From: Pseudoalteromonas galatheae
Lineage (GTDB): Bacteria; Pseudomonadota; Gammaproteobacteria; Enterobacterales; Alteromonadaceae
Length of the DNA stretch: 64,000 bases
Assembly: GCF_005886105.2 (NCBI RefSeq)
Contig: NZ_PNCO02000001.1
Span: 2,725,001 to 2,789,000, forward strand
Direction: 5' to 3'
Shown here one piece after another: positions 35,037 to 45,305 of this stretch. Under the pieces are notes generated by a model, which worked only from the letters and a program-made list of their open reading frames with translations, did no database searches and was not told where the DNA came from. Within the stretch, counting starts at the first letter, position 1; each line of letters begins with the position of its first letter. The position numbers and the translations under genes are program-made.

Positions 35037-36713
35037 ATGGAACATCATTCCCCGCTACTGCGTAAATTTATTACCCTAGGGCGAGTCACTGCTGAGCAAA
35101 TAAAGTCTCGCCAGTCAGAAGCAAACACCACTGCCGAGTTGATTTGCTTAAGTTCAGGAATGAGCTCCAAAGAGCTAGCTGAAGAATGCCTAGACTTATT
35201 CAAGGTGCCATTTTTTAATCTTGATCACTTTAACGTTAGTGAAATTCCGCCGGCGCTAGTCAAAGAAAAGCTGATCCGTAAGCACCATATTTTACCACTG
35301 GTACAAAAAGGTAGAAAACTCTACGTAGCGGCTTCCGATCCGACTGATTTTGGCGCATTTGAAAATTTTGAGTTTAGTACTGGATTACAGTGTGAAGTAC
35401 TGGTAGCCGACTACAAAAAACTCGAAGCAAAGATTGATCAGCTGTTTGATGCAACGGGCGGCCTCTCGATTTCTGAAGAGGAGTTTAAAGAATTTGCCGA
35501 TTTAGAAGTCGATGACGAGCCTAAACAGCAAACCACCAACGAAGATAAAGACGATGCGCCAATCATCGTTTATATCAATAAAATTTTAATGGATGCGATA
35601 AAAAAAGGTGCGTCGGATCTGCACTTTGAGCCTTACGAAAAAAAATACCGCGTGCGCTTTCGTATCGACGGCCTATTGCATGAAATGGCAAGCCCACCAA
35701 ACACACTCGCGACGCGCCTCGCCGCCCGTATTAAAGTGATGGCGCACTTAGACATAGCGGAAAAACGTAAACCACAAGATGGTCGCATTAAACTAAAAAT
35801 TTCCGAACGCAAAAGTATCGATTTCCGTGTGAGTACACTGCCTACCATGTGGGGCGAGAAGATCGTAATGCGTATTCTAGATTCGTCCAGTGCTATGCTC
35901 GGCATTGACGTGCTAGGTTATGAGCCTGAGCAAAAACAACTTTACCTCGACGCACTAGAGCAGCCTCAAGGCATGATTTTGGTAACCGGTCCAACGGGTT
36001 CTGGTAAAACCGTGTCACTTTACACTGGCCTGAATATTCTTAATCAGCCAGAGCGCAATATCAGCACCGCGGAAGACCCTGTAGAAATAAACCTTGAGGG
36101 TATTAACCAAGTACAAATCAATACCAAAGCGGATATGACTTTCGCCAATGCCTTGAGAGCATTCTTGCGTCAGGATCCGGATGTGGTGATGGTTGGTGAG
36201 ATCCGTGACCTTGAAACCGCTGAGATCTCAATAAAAGCTGCCCAAACCGGTCACTTAGTATTGAGTACGCTGCACACCAACTCTGCCCCTGAAACGCTTA
36301 CTCGTCTATTAAACATGGGCGTGCCAGCGTACAACGTAGCAAGCTCGGTAAGTCTGATTATCGCCCAGCGTCTCGCAAGACGCCTTTGCCCTAAGTGTAA
36401 AACACCCGAAACGCTGCCGGAAGAAGCCTTGTTAGGGCAAGGCTTTACTGCCGAGCAAATTAAAGAGATTACCCTTTTCGCGCCTAAAGGCTGTGAACAC
36501 TGCACCGATGGTTACAAAGGCCGTGTGGGTATTTATGAAGTGGTAAAAATCACGCCGGAGCTTTCGCATCTGATCATGGAAGGGGGTAATTCTCTTGAGA
36601 TTGCCGAAAAAGCGGAGCAGTTAGGTTTTGATAACCTACGTAAGTCTGGCCTGAAAAAAGCCGCCGCAGGGGTGACATCGCTTACAGAAATCAACCGTGT
36701 AACGAGTTATTAA
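35037..36713 (+). CDS. pilB: Type IV pilus extension ATPase PilB
   Basis: 558 residues of the usual length. The N-terminal MshEN-type domain spans about 1-150. The ATPase core has Walker A GPTGSGKT at 318-325, the Asp-box region ([17 protein letters not shown]), Walker [16 protein letters not shown] near 383 and the His-box [14 protein letters not shown] near 404. A zinc site is formed by Cys451, 454, 486 and 489. It powers pilin addition. The gene is 109 bases downstream of coaE with AAAGAGG ahead of its ATG. It is displaced from the pilA-pilC gap where it usually lies. Confidence 0.96.
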   Translation: MEHHSPLLRKFITLGRVTAEQIKSRQSEANTTAELICLSSGMSSKELAEECLDLFKVPFFNLDHFNVSEIPPALVKEKLIRKHHILPLVQKGRKLYVAASDPTDFGAFENFEFSTGLQCEVLVADYKKLEAKIDQLFDATGGLSISEEEFKEFADLEVDDEPKQQTTNEDKDDAPIIVYINKILMDAIKKGASDLHFEPYEKKYRVRFRIDGLLHEMASPPNTLATRLAARIKVMAHLDIAEKRKPQDGRIKLKISERKSIDFRVSTLPTMWGEKIVMRILDSSSAMLGIDVLGYEPEQKQLYLDALEQPQGMILVTGPTGSGKTVSLYTGLNILNQPERNISTAEDPVEINLEGINQVQINTKADMTFANALRAFLRQDPDVVMVGEIRDLETAEISIKAAQTGHLVLSTLHTNSAPETLTRLLNMGVPAYNVASSVSLIIAQRLARRLCPKCKTPETLPEEALLGQGFTAEQIKEITLFAPKGCEHCTDGYKGRVGIYEVVKITPELSHLIMEGGNSLEIAEKAEQLGFDNLRKSGLKKAAAGVTSLTEINRVTSY

Positions 36714-36734
36714 GACAGATTGATTAAAACAAAA

Positions 36735-37077
36735 AGATCGCGATATAAAATCGCTCCCATAAATAAGCTAACATCTATGTGAGAGCTGCTGCATACGGCG
36801 AGCTTGATAAAAAATATCGCGATGTGAAATCGCTCCTACAACTAAGCTAACCACCGTGTGGGAGCCGCTTTATGCGGCGAGCTTGATGAAAAATATCGCG
36901 ATGTGAAATCGCTCCTACAACTAAGTAAACACCTGTTTAGGAGCCGTTTTACGCGGCGAGCTTTATGAAAAATATCACGATGTGAGATCGCTCCTACAAC
37001 TAAGCTAACCACCGTGTGGGAGCCGCTTTACGCGGCGGGCTTGATGAAAAAGATCGCGATGTGAAATCGCTCCTACA
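36735..37077. repeat. REP array between convergent pilB and rlmM
   Basis: Five copies of the half ATCGCGATGTGAAATCGCTC (starts near 36736, 36816, 36895, 36974 and 37052) alternate with four copies of GTGGGAGCCGCTTTACGCGG (some diverged), with a period of 78-80 bp. The units are of the RAYT-linked REP class at 17860 but lack a local transposase gene. The array fills the whole gap and touches the rlmM stop codon. Confidence 0.9.
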
Positions 37078-37079
37078 AA

Positions 37080-38165
37080 TCAGCTGTACAAATTTTGCGG
37101 TACTTTAAGCACATTAATATGTACCGTGACTTCCTCACGGTCATGATATAGGTGCTTTGCTTGGATCTCATAATCTACATTGTACTTTTGCAGCTCTTCA
37201 TGGATAAGCGTAAGACATTCATACACACTGTCGAAGCGTTTTTTCATCGGTAGCTTTAAGTTAAAGATCAGCTCTCGAGCAAACGCATTCACCACCCAGT
37301 CCACCATTAAATCAGCAACACGCGTTGGCTTTTCGACCATATCACACACCAGCCAATCAATATTGCGTTTTTCTGGGCGATATTTGAATCCATCTTCACG
37401 ATAGTGCTTCACTTGTCCCGTTTCCATCAGGTTATCATTCATCGGGCCATTATCGATTGAGGCGACAAACATGCCACGGCGTACGAGTTGGTATGTCCAA
37501 CCACCAGGGCAAGCACCTAAATCAACGGCTCGCATTCCTGCGCGAACACGTGTCTCTTGCTGGTCTTTAGGTACAAAGACATGGAATGCCTCGTCTAATT
37601 TTAGCGTCGAGCGACTTGGTGCGTCCGACGGCATTCTCAGACGCGGGATCCCCATAAAAAATGGCGAATTGTTATCACTAAACGAATAACCAACATAAGC
37701 GGTATTATTGGCAAGAAACAATACATGTAATACAGGCTTGGCAGGTTTTACCTCACGAGTCAGCTTGTGTTGCTTCTCGAGCGCCTTAGACAAAGGCGTT
37801 GAAAACTTTTTACAGAATTTAGAAAGTTCTTTTCCTTCATTAGTATCTGGCGTTTCAACGCGCAGCTCACCACACAAAGGAAAACCTTCCACAGCCGCTT
37901 TTATCACGCTCACTCTGTCTTCAATCGGCATGTGGGTATGTAAAGTGCCAACAAACCACTGCCTTGCAAACACCAGTTTCTTAAAGTCGATTTTCTTCGC
38001 TAAGGTCTCAGCATCATTTGGCGAAAAGCACTCAAATGTTACAAAAGCAGTATTCGGCTTAGCTTTTACGTAGCCAGCAATTCCATGCTTTGCAGCATAA
38101 TGATTAATTTCGGCTGCGGCGTCACTTTCAAAACCACCGCGACAATAGATAACGATACTCGACAT
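37080..38165 (-). CDS. rlmM: 23S rRNA C2498 2'-O-ribose methyltransferase RlmM
   Basis: 361 residues from the ATG at 38165, giving the family start MSSIVIYCRGGFESDAAAEI; an upstream in-frame Met adds 11 unlikely residues. RlmM (YgdE) methylates C2498 of 23S rRNA using SAM. It has an N-terminal THUMP-like domain (about 1-160) and a C-terminal Rossmann methyltransferase with VDLGACPGGWTYQL near residue 220 and the catalytic tetrad region RNIDWLVCDMVEKP. It is the last gene of gcvA - hydrolase - DUF423 - rlmM. Confidence 0.95.
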   Translation of the reverse strand: MSSIVIYCRGGFESDAAAEINHYAAKHGIAGYVKAKPNTAFVTFECFSPNDAETLAKKIDFKKLVFARQWFVGTLHTHMPIEDRVSVIKAAVEGFPLCGELRVETPDTNEGKELSKFCKKFSTPLSKALEKQHKLTREVKPAKPVLHVLFLANNTAYVGYSFSDNNSPFFMGIPRLRMPSDAPSRSTLKLDEAFHVFVPKDQQETRVRAGMRAVDLGACPGGWTYQLVRRGMFVASIDNGPMNDNLMETGQVKHYREDGFKYRPEKRNIDWLVCDMVEKPTRVADLMVDWVVNAFARELIFNLKLPMKKRFDSVYECLTLIHEELQKYNVDYEIQAKHLYHDREEVTVHINVLKVPQNLYS

Positions 38166-38178
38166 TAGATTCTCTAGA

Positions 38179-38547
38179 TTAAAAGGAAGATTTAGCAACT
38201 TGAACTATTAATAAAATCCAAGCAATTAAAAAACAGGTACCACCGATTGGGGTGATTGGCCCTAGCCATTTCATACCTGTTAAGGCAAGTAAGTACAAAC
38301 TACCACTAAATAGCAATACACCAGCAATAAAGAAACCACCAGCAACTTGTACCTTGAGGCCCCATTTGATTAAAAACGCGGTGGCAATAATGGCAAGGCC
38401 GTGAGTCATTTGGTACTGTGCAGCCGTATTAAAAATACCAATGGCATAGTCGCTCAAACGTCCTTTGAGACCGTGAGCGGCAAACGCGCCGAGTGCCACA
38501 GACAATAAACAAAACACGCTGCCAATAATCAAGTAGAGCTTAGCCAT
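38179..38547 (-). CDS. DUF423 family small membrane protein
   Basis: 122 residues with four membrane helices (about 5-25, 48-65, 70-88 and 98-118). The start GSVFCLLSVALGAFAAHGLK is the family signature. Function is unknown. It overlaps the upstream hydrolase gene by 8 bases and precedes rlmM by 13, as in many gammaproteobacteria, so a four-gene transcript is likely. Confidence 0.9.
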   Translation of the reverse strand: MAKLYLIIGSVFCLLSVALGAFAAHGLKGRLSDYAIGIFNTAAQYQMTHGLAIIATAFLIKWGLKVQVAGGFFIAGVLLFSGSLYLLALTGMKWLGPITPIGGTCFLIAWILLIVQVAKSSF

Positions 38548-39178
38548 GACAGCGCTCCTTAATAAAATTCGCCGCTATCGCGGCGGCATTCGCGCGGCTC
38601 TCTGACTCGCTTACACCACTCACCTTACGTGGTTTGAGTGAATGGTCACCATCTTTGAGCCACTTCACCATAACTTGCTCGGGAAAGCACATGGCATCAA
38701 CCTCTGTGCGATTGCCAAAGGTATCGCGTTCGCCTTGTAAAATGAGCAGCGGGCATTTCAACTCAGGAAAATGATCCACTCTGAGCTTTTCCGGCTTACC
38801 AGGCGGATGGAATGGATAGCCAAACGCAAGTACTCCTTCCACCTTTACAGTGGTTTCACAGGCCAGCATAGATGCCATACGCCCGCCCATTGATTTACCA
38901 CCAATAAAGAGCGGTAGACTTGGTTCTACTGCTGCCAGTACTTGTTGAAAATACGCGAGTAGCTTAGGAGCACGCTCAGGTGGGCGTTTTTTCCCTTCTT
39001 GTTTGGCTTGCTGCATATATTCAAAATCAAAGAGCCCAACTTGAACGCCCTTAGAAACAAGCAATTTAGCCATTTCTTGCATAAAATCACTATCGCTTCC
39101 TGCACCTGCACCATGGGCAAAAATAAACTGCGCAACTGGGTTTTCAGTATAGTGCCATTCGATATTTACTGCGCTCAT
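38540..39178 (-). CDS. Alpha/beta-fold hydrolase of the KANSL3/Tex30-like family
   Basis: 212 residues. The nucleophile elbow is GGKSMGGRMAS with Ser97, and FIFAHGAGAGSDSDFM is the oxyanion-hole loop. The catalytic Asp and His would be in LQGERDTFG and KDGDHSLKPRK. Substrate unknown; the family is found in many bacteria and eukaryotes. Its ATG overlaps the gcvA stop codon (ATGA), suggesting translational coupling. Confidence 0.85.
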   Translation of the reverse strand: MSAVNIEWHYTENPVAQFIFAHGAGAGSDSDFMQEMAKLLVSKGVQVGLFDFEYMQQAKQEGKKRPPERAPKLLAYFQQVLAAVEPSLPLFIGGKSMGGRMASMLACETTVKVEGVLAFGYPFHPPGKPEKLRVDHFPELKCPLLILQGERDTFGNRTEVDAMCFPEQVMVKWLKDGDHSLKPRKVSGVSESESRANAAAIAANFIKERCHG

Positions 39179-40080
39179 AAACTATTTAACTCTTGTTCGT
39201 GTTCTACCATATCAAGCATCCATTCTTTGAATGAAACTATTTTACCCAGCTCTGACTGTGACTCTCTAAATACCAAGTAATAGGCATTTTTACTTTCGAG
39301 GTGGTGACTAAATGGAATAACCAGTCGCCCTGCATCTATATCCGGTCTTGCCAGTACGCTATTGCCCAGCGCCACGCCTTGGCCGTGAATTGCTGCCTGT
39401 AACACCATAGAAGAGTGACTGAAGATAGGCCCGGTATTTACTGCCACATTTCTGACCCCAGCGGTTTTCATCCATGCTTTCCAAGCACGACGCGTGGTGT
39501 CATGAAGCAAAGTATGCTGGGCCAAATCGCTTGGCTGATTAAGCGGTTTGGGGCCAGTTAACAAAAACGGGCTACACAATGGTACGAAGTACTCGGTATG
39601 TAGCTTATGGGTTTGCACCCCATTCCAGTTACCACGACCGTAGTAAATCGCGACATCAACGTCGTCCGTTAACGAGTTGTCGTCGTGATCTTGGGCTTTG
39701 ATCCGTACGTCGATTTCAGGGTGCAACTCGTTAAAGTTACTCAGCCTTGGTACCAACCATTGAATTGCAAAACTAGGCGTCAAACTCACCGTTAACGACC
39801 CTTTTGCGCCTCGCGCTAGGAGCTTTTCAGTCGCATCGATTAATTGTGAAAAAATATCTTTAATATCGAGGTAATAGCCCTGCCCCTCCTCAGTTAATAG
39901 TAAGGAGCGATTTTTGCGCAAAAACAGCTTTAAACCTAGATGTTCTTCTAAGATTTTAATTTGATGACTAACCGCAGCTTGAGTGACGTATAACTCCTCT
40001 GCTGCTTTGGTAAAGCTCAGGTGTCGTGCCGCCGCCTCAAAGGCTTTTAATGCATTTAATGGTGGAACTCGTCGTGACAT
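39175..40080 (-). CDS. gcvA: LysR-type regulator GcvA-like
   Basis: 301 residues with the N-terminal helix-turn-helix LSFTKAAEELYVTQAAVSHQ, typical of the GcvA/AmpR branch, and the effector start SFAIQWLVPRLSNFNELHPE. GcvA controls glycine cleavage in enterobacteria by binding glycine-dependent partners. The gene is 22 kb from the gcv operon here, so its target is not fixed by position. In related bacteria it precedes the hydrolase-DUF423-rlmM set as it does here. Confidence 0.85.
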   Translation of the reverse strand: MSRRVPPLNALKAFEAAARHLSFTKAAEELYVTQAAVSHQIKILEEHLGLKLFLRKNRSLLLTEEGQGYYLDIKDIFSQLIDATEKLLARGAKGSLTVSLTPSFAIQWLVPRLSNFNELHPEIDVRIKAQDHDDNSLTDDVDVAIYYGRGNWNGVQTHKLHTEYFVPLCSPFLLTGPKPLNQPSDLAQHTLLHDTTRRAWKAWMKTAGVRNVAVNTGPIFSHSSMVLQAAIHGQGVALGNSVLARPDIDAGRLVIPFSHHLESKNAYYLVFRESQSELGKIVSFKEWMLDMVEHEQELNSL

Positions 40081-40165
40081 TCATTCATGCCTATAAAAAA
40101 CCCGCTAACCGCGGGCAAGTAAAATCCCCAAACAACATCTAATTATGAGATCGCTTGGGTATAGA

Positions 40166-41023
<858 letters not shown>

Positions 41024-41030
41024 TTATCCT

Positions 41031-42281
41031 TTAGCTGCCTATCACACGAAGCAATTGTCCGCATAACCAAGCCATATAAGTACCAAGGGCATAACCAAGC
41101 ACCGCCAGTAACACACCGACCGGAGCAAGCGCTGGGTGGAACGCCGAGGCCACCACCGGCGCAGATGCCGCACCACCAATATTTGCTTTACTGCCAACGG
41201 CAACATAAAACACGGGTGCTTTAATTAATTTAGCAACAATAAATAACAAACCAACATGCACGGCCATCCAAATAACACCAATAACGACGTATTTAGGCGC
41301 CTCAACAATTTTGGTGATATCCATGTGTAGACCAATGGTTGCTACTAAAATATATAAAAAGCTCGAGCCAATTTTTGACGCGCCAACCGCTTCATATTGA
41401 CGTGCTTTGGTAAATGAAAGTGCCAGACCTATGGTCGTAACGAGGACAATAATCCAAAACAGTTTGCTATGAAGAGAAAACTTCTTCAGCTCTGGGTAAT
41501 TGCTACTAAAAAATGGCACCAGTAAGTCTGCAGCAAAATGCGCAAAACCCGTTGCACCAAAAGCAAAACCAACTAGGATCATCAAGTCTTTGAGTTCGGG
41601 TTTTCTTGCGTGCTCGGCTTCAAATGCTTGTACTTTGTCAATTAGGCGGTTGATTGAAGATGTATCCGCCCCTGTTCGCGCATCGATTTCTTTATTGCGC
41701 GCCGCCATGTAGAGCAAACACGCCATCCACAAGTTTGCGACAACAATATCAACCGTTACCATGATGGTGAAGATTTCTCCGCCTGCGCCGTAAATCTCTT
41801 TCATCGCGACCATATTGGCACCACCACCAATCCAGCTTCCTGCAAGCGCGGCCATGCCACGCCATACGGCTTCTGGGCCAGTTACACCAAGTAGCTCAGG
41901 CATAAAGGTAGCAGTAAGTAAAAGCGCAATTGGGCCACCAATCACCACACCCACCGTTCCTGTCAGGAACATGATAATTGCCTTTTTACCCAAAGCCGCT
42001 ATCGATTTTAGGTCAATACTTAGTGTCAATAACACCAAACAAGCGGGTAATAGATAATATTTTGCTACCGTGTAAACATCATTATTGTTGCCATCAACGA
42101 TACCAAAGGTATTTAATAGAGATGGTAAGAAATAACACATCAACAGCGCTGGCACGTACTTGTAAAACTTAGCCCAAACTCCGCTTTTTTGACTTGATGT
42201 GTAAAAAACAAATCCCAGTATAACGGCCAAAAGGCCCATAATTACCGCGTTATTGGTAACGAGCGCAGCGCTTTGCTCCAT
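41031..42281 (-). CDS. DUF819 family integral membrane protein
   Basis: 416 residues with about ten membrane helices. The family motifs WIGGGANMVAMKEIYGA and KANIGGAASAPVVASAF are present; the paired GGG/GGA loops suggest a transporter with two inverted repeats. The substrate is unknown. It lies between sirB1 (36-base gap) and kdsA (10-base gap) in the same orientation and so is probably co-transcribed. In most relatives kdsA directly follows sirB1. Confidence 0.85.
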   Translation of the reverse strand: MEQSAALVTNNAVIMGLLAVILGFVFYTSSQKSGVWAKFYKYVPALLMCYFLPSLLNTFGIVDGNNNDVYTVAKYYLLPACLVLLTLSIDLKSIAALGKKAIIMFLTGTVGVVIGGPIALLLTATFMPELLGVTGPEAVWRGMAALAGSWIGGGANMVAMKEIYGAGGEIFTIMVTVDIVVANLWMACLLYMAARNKEIDARTGADTSSINRLIDKVQAFEAEHARKPELKDLMILVGFAFGATGFAHFAADLLVPFFSSNYPELKKFSLHSKLFWIIVLVTTIGLALSFTKARQYEAVGASKIGSSFLYILVATIGLHMDITKIVEAPKYVVIGVIWMAVHVGLLFIVAKLIKAPVFYVAVGSKANIGGAASAPVVASAFHPALAPVGVLLAVLGYALGTYMAWLCGQLLRVIGS

Positions 42282-42317
42282 AAATCCTCGCTGTTATTAT
42301 TTTTTATATAACTATGT

Positions 42318-43184
42318 TTAATGCAAAATATTATTATGATCAGCCAACTCTTTGATCTGATGCTGGATCACTTCAATGGTTGGGTCGTCCGGACATTCAT
42401 CAACGAAAAACTGTAAGTCGTCTTTTGCCATCTTCGGACAATTTAACTGGTTGAGTAGATAGCCTCTATCACGACGCTCATAAGGATCATCGCCTAAGAT
42501 ATCCATCAATTGCTCGACGCAACTTAACGCATGACCAAACTTTTCTGCCGCAATAAACGCCCACTTTTGCTGAGACAAATAAAGCTTCAACGACTCTTCG
42601 TTAAAAATAAGCTCCATCGGCTCTTGGTCTTTTTCTTGCTCTTTGTCTTGGTTGTTTTCGTTTTCTGGAATTATGTACCAGCTCTGATGACCTGAGCTTG
42701 GCTCAATGACATAACCCTCTTCTTCGCTAAATGCGACATGCACGATAATCTCCCCTTGACTTAGAGCAAGGCTTGCCTCTAACTTCGCTCGTTCAAGCAG
42801 GTGCACTAAAATAAGACCCAATGCAGTATTAGTACCACTGCGCATAGAAAGAGCGTAGCAAACACTGTTTAGCTTGTATTCTGGTACCTTTTGACTGCTA
42901 CCACTGAATAGCCACAGGGTATAAAAAGCGTCCAAGATTTCATCTAAACATTTATGTTTGCTTGCATGCTTATGGCGAATTTCATCCACGGCAAATTCAA
43001 GCTCTGCTAACTGACACAAAGTTTCATTGGTATCAGCTTGTGCATCCCAACTTTGCTCAGCCTTGATACAGCGGATCAATGGCGGATAGGAAAATGCATC
43101 TGAATTGTCATCGAGAGATAAGTCATTCTCATCTAACCAGATATCATTCTTCATAAAATTCGGTTTCTCTTGAATTGCTTTCAT
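42318..43184 (-). CDS. sirB1: SirB1-like transglutaminase/TPR protein
   Basis: 288 residues. A transglutaminase-like domain (about 60-180) contains LNSVCYALSMRSGTNTALGL with the Cys at the usual catalytic place, and VHVAFSEEEGYVIEPSSGHQ. It is followed by an acidic insert rich in Gln/Glu/Asp and a C-terminal TPR-like helical part (YERRDRGYLLNQLNCPKMA). SirB1 is of unknown biochemical role. An alternative start is at residue 11. It forms part of the prfA-prmC-sirB2-sirB1-kdsA set. Confidence 0.85.
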   Translation of the reverse strand: MKAIQEKPNFMKNDIWLDENDLSLDDNSDAFSYPPLIRCIKAEQSWDAQADTNETLCQLAELEFAVDEIRHKHASKHKCLDEILDAFYTLWLFSGSSQKVPEYKLNSVCYALSMRSGTNTALGLILVHLLERAKLEASLALSQGEIIVHVAFSEEEGYVIEPSSGHQSWYIIPENENNQDKEQEKDQEPMELIFNEESLKLYLSQQKWAFIAAEKFGHALSCVEQLMDILGDDPYERRDRGYLLNQLNCPKMAKDDLQFFVDECPDDPTIEVIQHQIKELADHNNILH

Positions 43185-43333
43185 TTAGAACGACTAGTTT
43201 ACCACTTTTTGTCATATTCCCAAGGGGGGAAATTTAGTAATACCAATCTATCGTTCACTGAAATAGTAAAAATGTTTACTTATTATGGAGATATAGAAGC
43301 GCTCGGTGATAAGCCAAGCGCCAATTGAAATGC

Positions 43334-43708
43334 TTAAGCAAAGAAGCCTTGTTTGCTTACGGCGAGATGCGCGATGGCCATTAGTACTAATGTTGCAGCG
43401 CCTAGCGCCAAGTATTTGGTCTTTTTAACACTTGCTTTTGCAATTACAAAACCCAGCGCAATATAACCAAACACTAAAACGATTTTTTGTAGCAGCCAAG
43501 GTTGTTGTGCAGGATTCAGCCCCGCCGTTACCGCCAAAATAACAGCCGTAACTAGCAATAAAGTGTCTACACTGTGGCTGGTAATAAACACACCTTTATT
43601 TGTTGCTAACTTACCAGAGCCCAAACGCGAAAACGCGCGAGTGTAAAATAGTACAATACTCAATACCACAAATAATAAGTGCGTATGTTTTAACGCCATG
43701 TAATCCAT
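43334..43708 (-). CDS. sirB2: SirB2 family membrane protein
   Basis: 124 residues with four membrane helices (about 8-25, 45-60, 72-90 and 100-118). The start ALKHTHLLFVVLSIVLFYTR is the SirB2 signature. Function is not established. It lies 8 bases after the response-regulator gene and 149 bases before sirB1. Confidence 0.9.
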   Translation of the reverse strand: MDYMALKHTHLLFVVLSIVLFYTRAFSRLGSGKLATNKGVFITSHSVDTLLLVTAVILAVTAGLNPAQQPWLLQKIVLVFGYIALGFVIAKASVKKTKYLALGAATLVLMAIAHLAVSKQGFFA

Positions 43709-43716
43709 ATCATTCT

Positions 43717-45258
43717 CTAATCAGGGAAACGTTGTAGGATCAATTCTAACTCATTAATACAACGGTTGAATACATCTACGAGTTTAGGGTCAAAGTGTTT
43801 TCCCTTTTGCGCAGTAATCTCTTTTTGCGCATCTTCTTGGCTCCATGCCTCTTTGTAGCAACGTTTATGGCGTAAGGCGTCATACACATCGGCTAGTGCC
43901 ACTATACGACCATAAAGGTGTATTTCATCGCCTTTTTTGCCTTTCGGATAACCGCTACCATCCCATTTCTCATGGTGGTCTCGAGCGATTAACGCGCCCG
44001 CACTGACAATCTCGCGACGAGAGTCTTTTAATAAGTCAAAGCCTTTGTCTGTATGAGTTTGCATGACTTTCCATTCTTCATCATCCAGCTTGCTAGGCTT
44101 ATTTAAAATCGTGTCGGGAATACCAACTTTACCCACATCGTGCAGTGGTGAAGCCATTTTCACCAGCTCAGCCTCTTTATCAGAAAGCCCCATTTCTTTG
44201 GCAAGCGTATGACAAAGATATGCCACCCGCTTCACATGATTGCCAGTATTGGTTGAATGAAGTTCAAGTGCTTCACTTAAACGGATCACCAACTCTTGCT
44301 GAGTATCTTCAATTTCGGCTTGTAGCTGTACATTTTCGTACGCAAGCTGCATATTCTGGGCAAAAATATCAATTAAATGACGCTGGGTTTCAGTCAAGAA
44401 CTCAGGGATCCCAGACACAAACAGCATTGAGGCGTGATTGTAGTCACTGGAGCAATACGCAAATAGATAATTATCTTTGTATACAATGTCTTTATCTTGT
44501 AGTGCTTTTAAGCAAGCATCCATTTGATCGCTGCTGAGCACTTCCGAAATTGGCTTACCCTCGCTACTTTCAAACTCTCCACGCCCTGCAAATACAACCA
44601 GTTGATCGTTCGTTTGACCAGCTTCTTTACCCGCTGCAAGTGATGTGGCATACATAGCTTGGTCGACCGTGCCTATCAGCGAAGTAAGTTGCTGTAGCAC
44701 GCCCTCAATAAAGCTCTCAATGGAGTGAGTTGCGAAAATATCACGAGAGGCTTTAATGATTTTCTCAAGCCCTTGTCTTGATTGGTCTATAGCAAGAATG
44801 TCACGATATGAACGCAAACTCGACATCACCACAGTAAAGAGTTTTTGCGCGGTGAGTTCTGTTTTCGACTTATAGTCATTGATATCATAGTTAACGATAA
44901 CTTGACGCTCTGGTGCTTGACCTGGCTGGCCGGTCCTCAAAATAATACGGATATGGTTATTTTTGGCAGTTTCACGAATGTATTTTGCGACCTGCAAACC
45001 CGCATCGTCGGTTTCCATAACCACATCCAGCAACACCACCGCAGCATCGGGATTGGCATCAACGATTTTCTTTGCTTCTTCACCGGAATAAGCGCTAATA
45101 AATTCCAGACGCTTCTTTTGAAACTCAAAGTCACTCAGTGCCAATTTTGTCACTGCATGCACTTCGGGCTCATCATCGACAATAATGACCTTCCAAGTGC
45201 CTACTTTTTCAGGTTCAACTACGTCAGCGGGTTCGTCTGAAAACAAAAAATCATCCAT
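43717..45258 (-). CDS. Response regulator with DUF3369 and HD-GYP phosphodiesterase domain
   Basis: 513 residues. The receiver domain (about 22-145) has the acidic pair Asp28-Asp29 and phospho-acceptor Asp78. A DUF3369 region spans about 175-320. The HD-GYP domain (about 325-510) has NHVKRVAYLCH with His341, HDVGKVGIP with His373-Asp374, HHE at 428-430 and GYP at 436-438, so all elements for cyclic-di-GMP hydrolysis are present. It is inserted between prmC (47-base gap) and sirB2 (8-base gap). No cognate kinase is near. Confidence 0.94.
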   Translation of the reverse strand: MDDFLFSDEPADVVEPEKVGTWKVIIVDDEPEVHAVTKLALSDFEFQKKRLEFISAYSGEEAKKIVDANPDAAVVLLDVVMETDDAGLQVAKYIRETAKNNHIRIILRTGQPGQAPERQVIVNYDINDYKSKTELTAQKLFTVVMSSLRSYRDILAIDQSRQGLEKIIKASRDIFATHSIESFIEGVLQQLTSLIGTVDQAMYATSLAAGKEAGQTNDQLVVFAGRGEFESSEGKPISEVLSSDQMDACLKALQDKDIVYKDNYLFAYCSSDYNHASMLFVSGIPEFLTETQRHLIDIFAQNMQLAYENVQLQAEIEDTQQELVIRLSEALELHSTNTGNHVKRVAYLCHTLAKEMGLSDKEAELVKMASPLHDVGKVGIPDTILNKPSKLDDEEWKVMQTHTDKGFDLLKDSRREIVSAGALIARDHHEKWDGSGYPKGKKGDEIHLYGRIVALADVYDALRHKRCYKEAWSQEDAQKEITAQKGKHFDPKLVDVFNRCINELELILQRFPD

Positions 45259-45305
45259 ATTGCGGATCCTATTGAAGCGCCTAACTTTCGTGTGAGTTCG
45301 TAACT

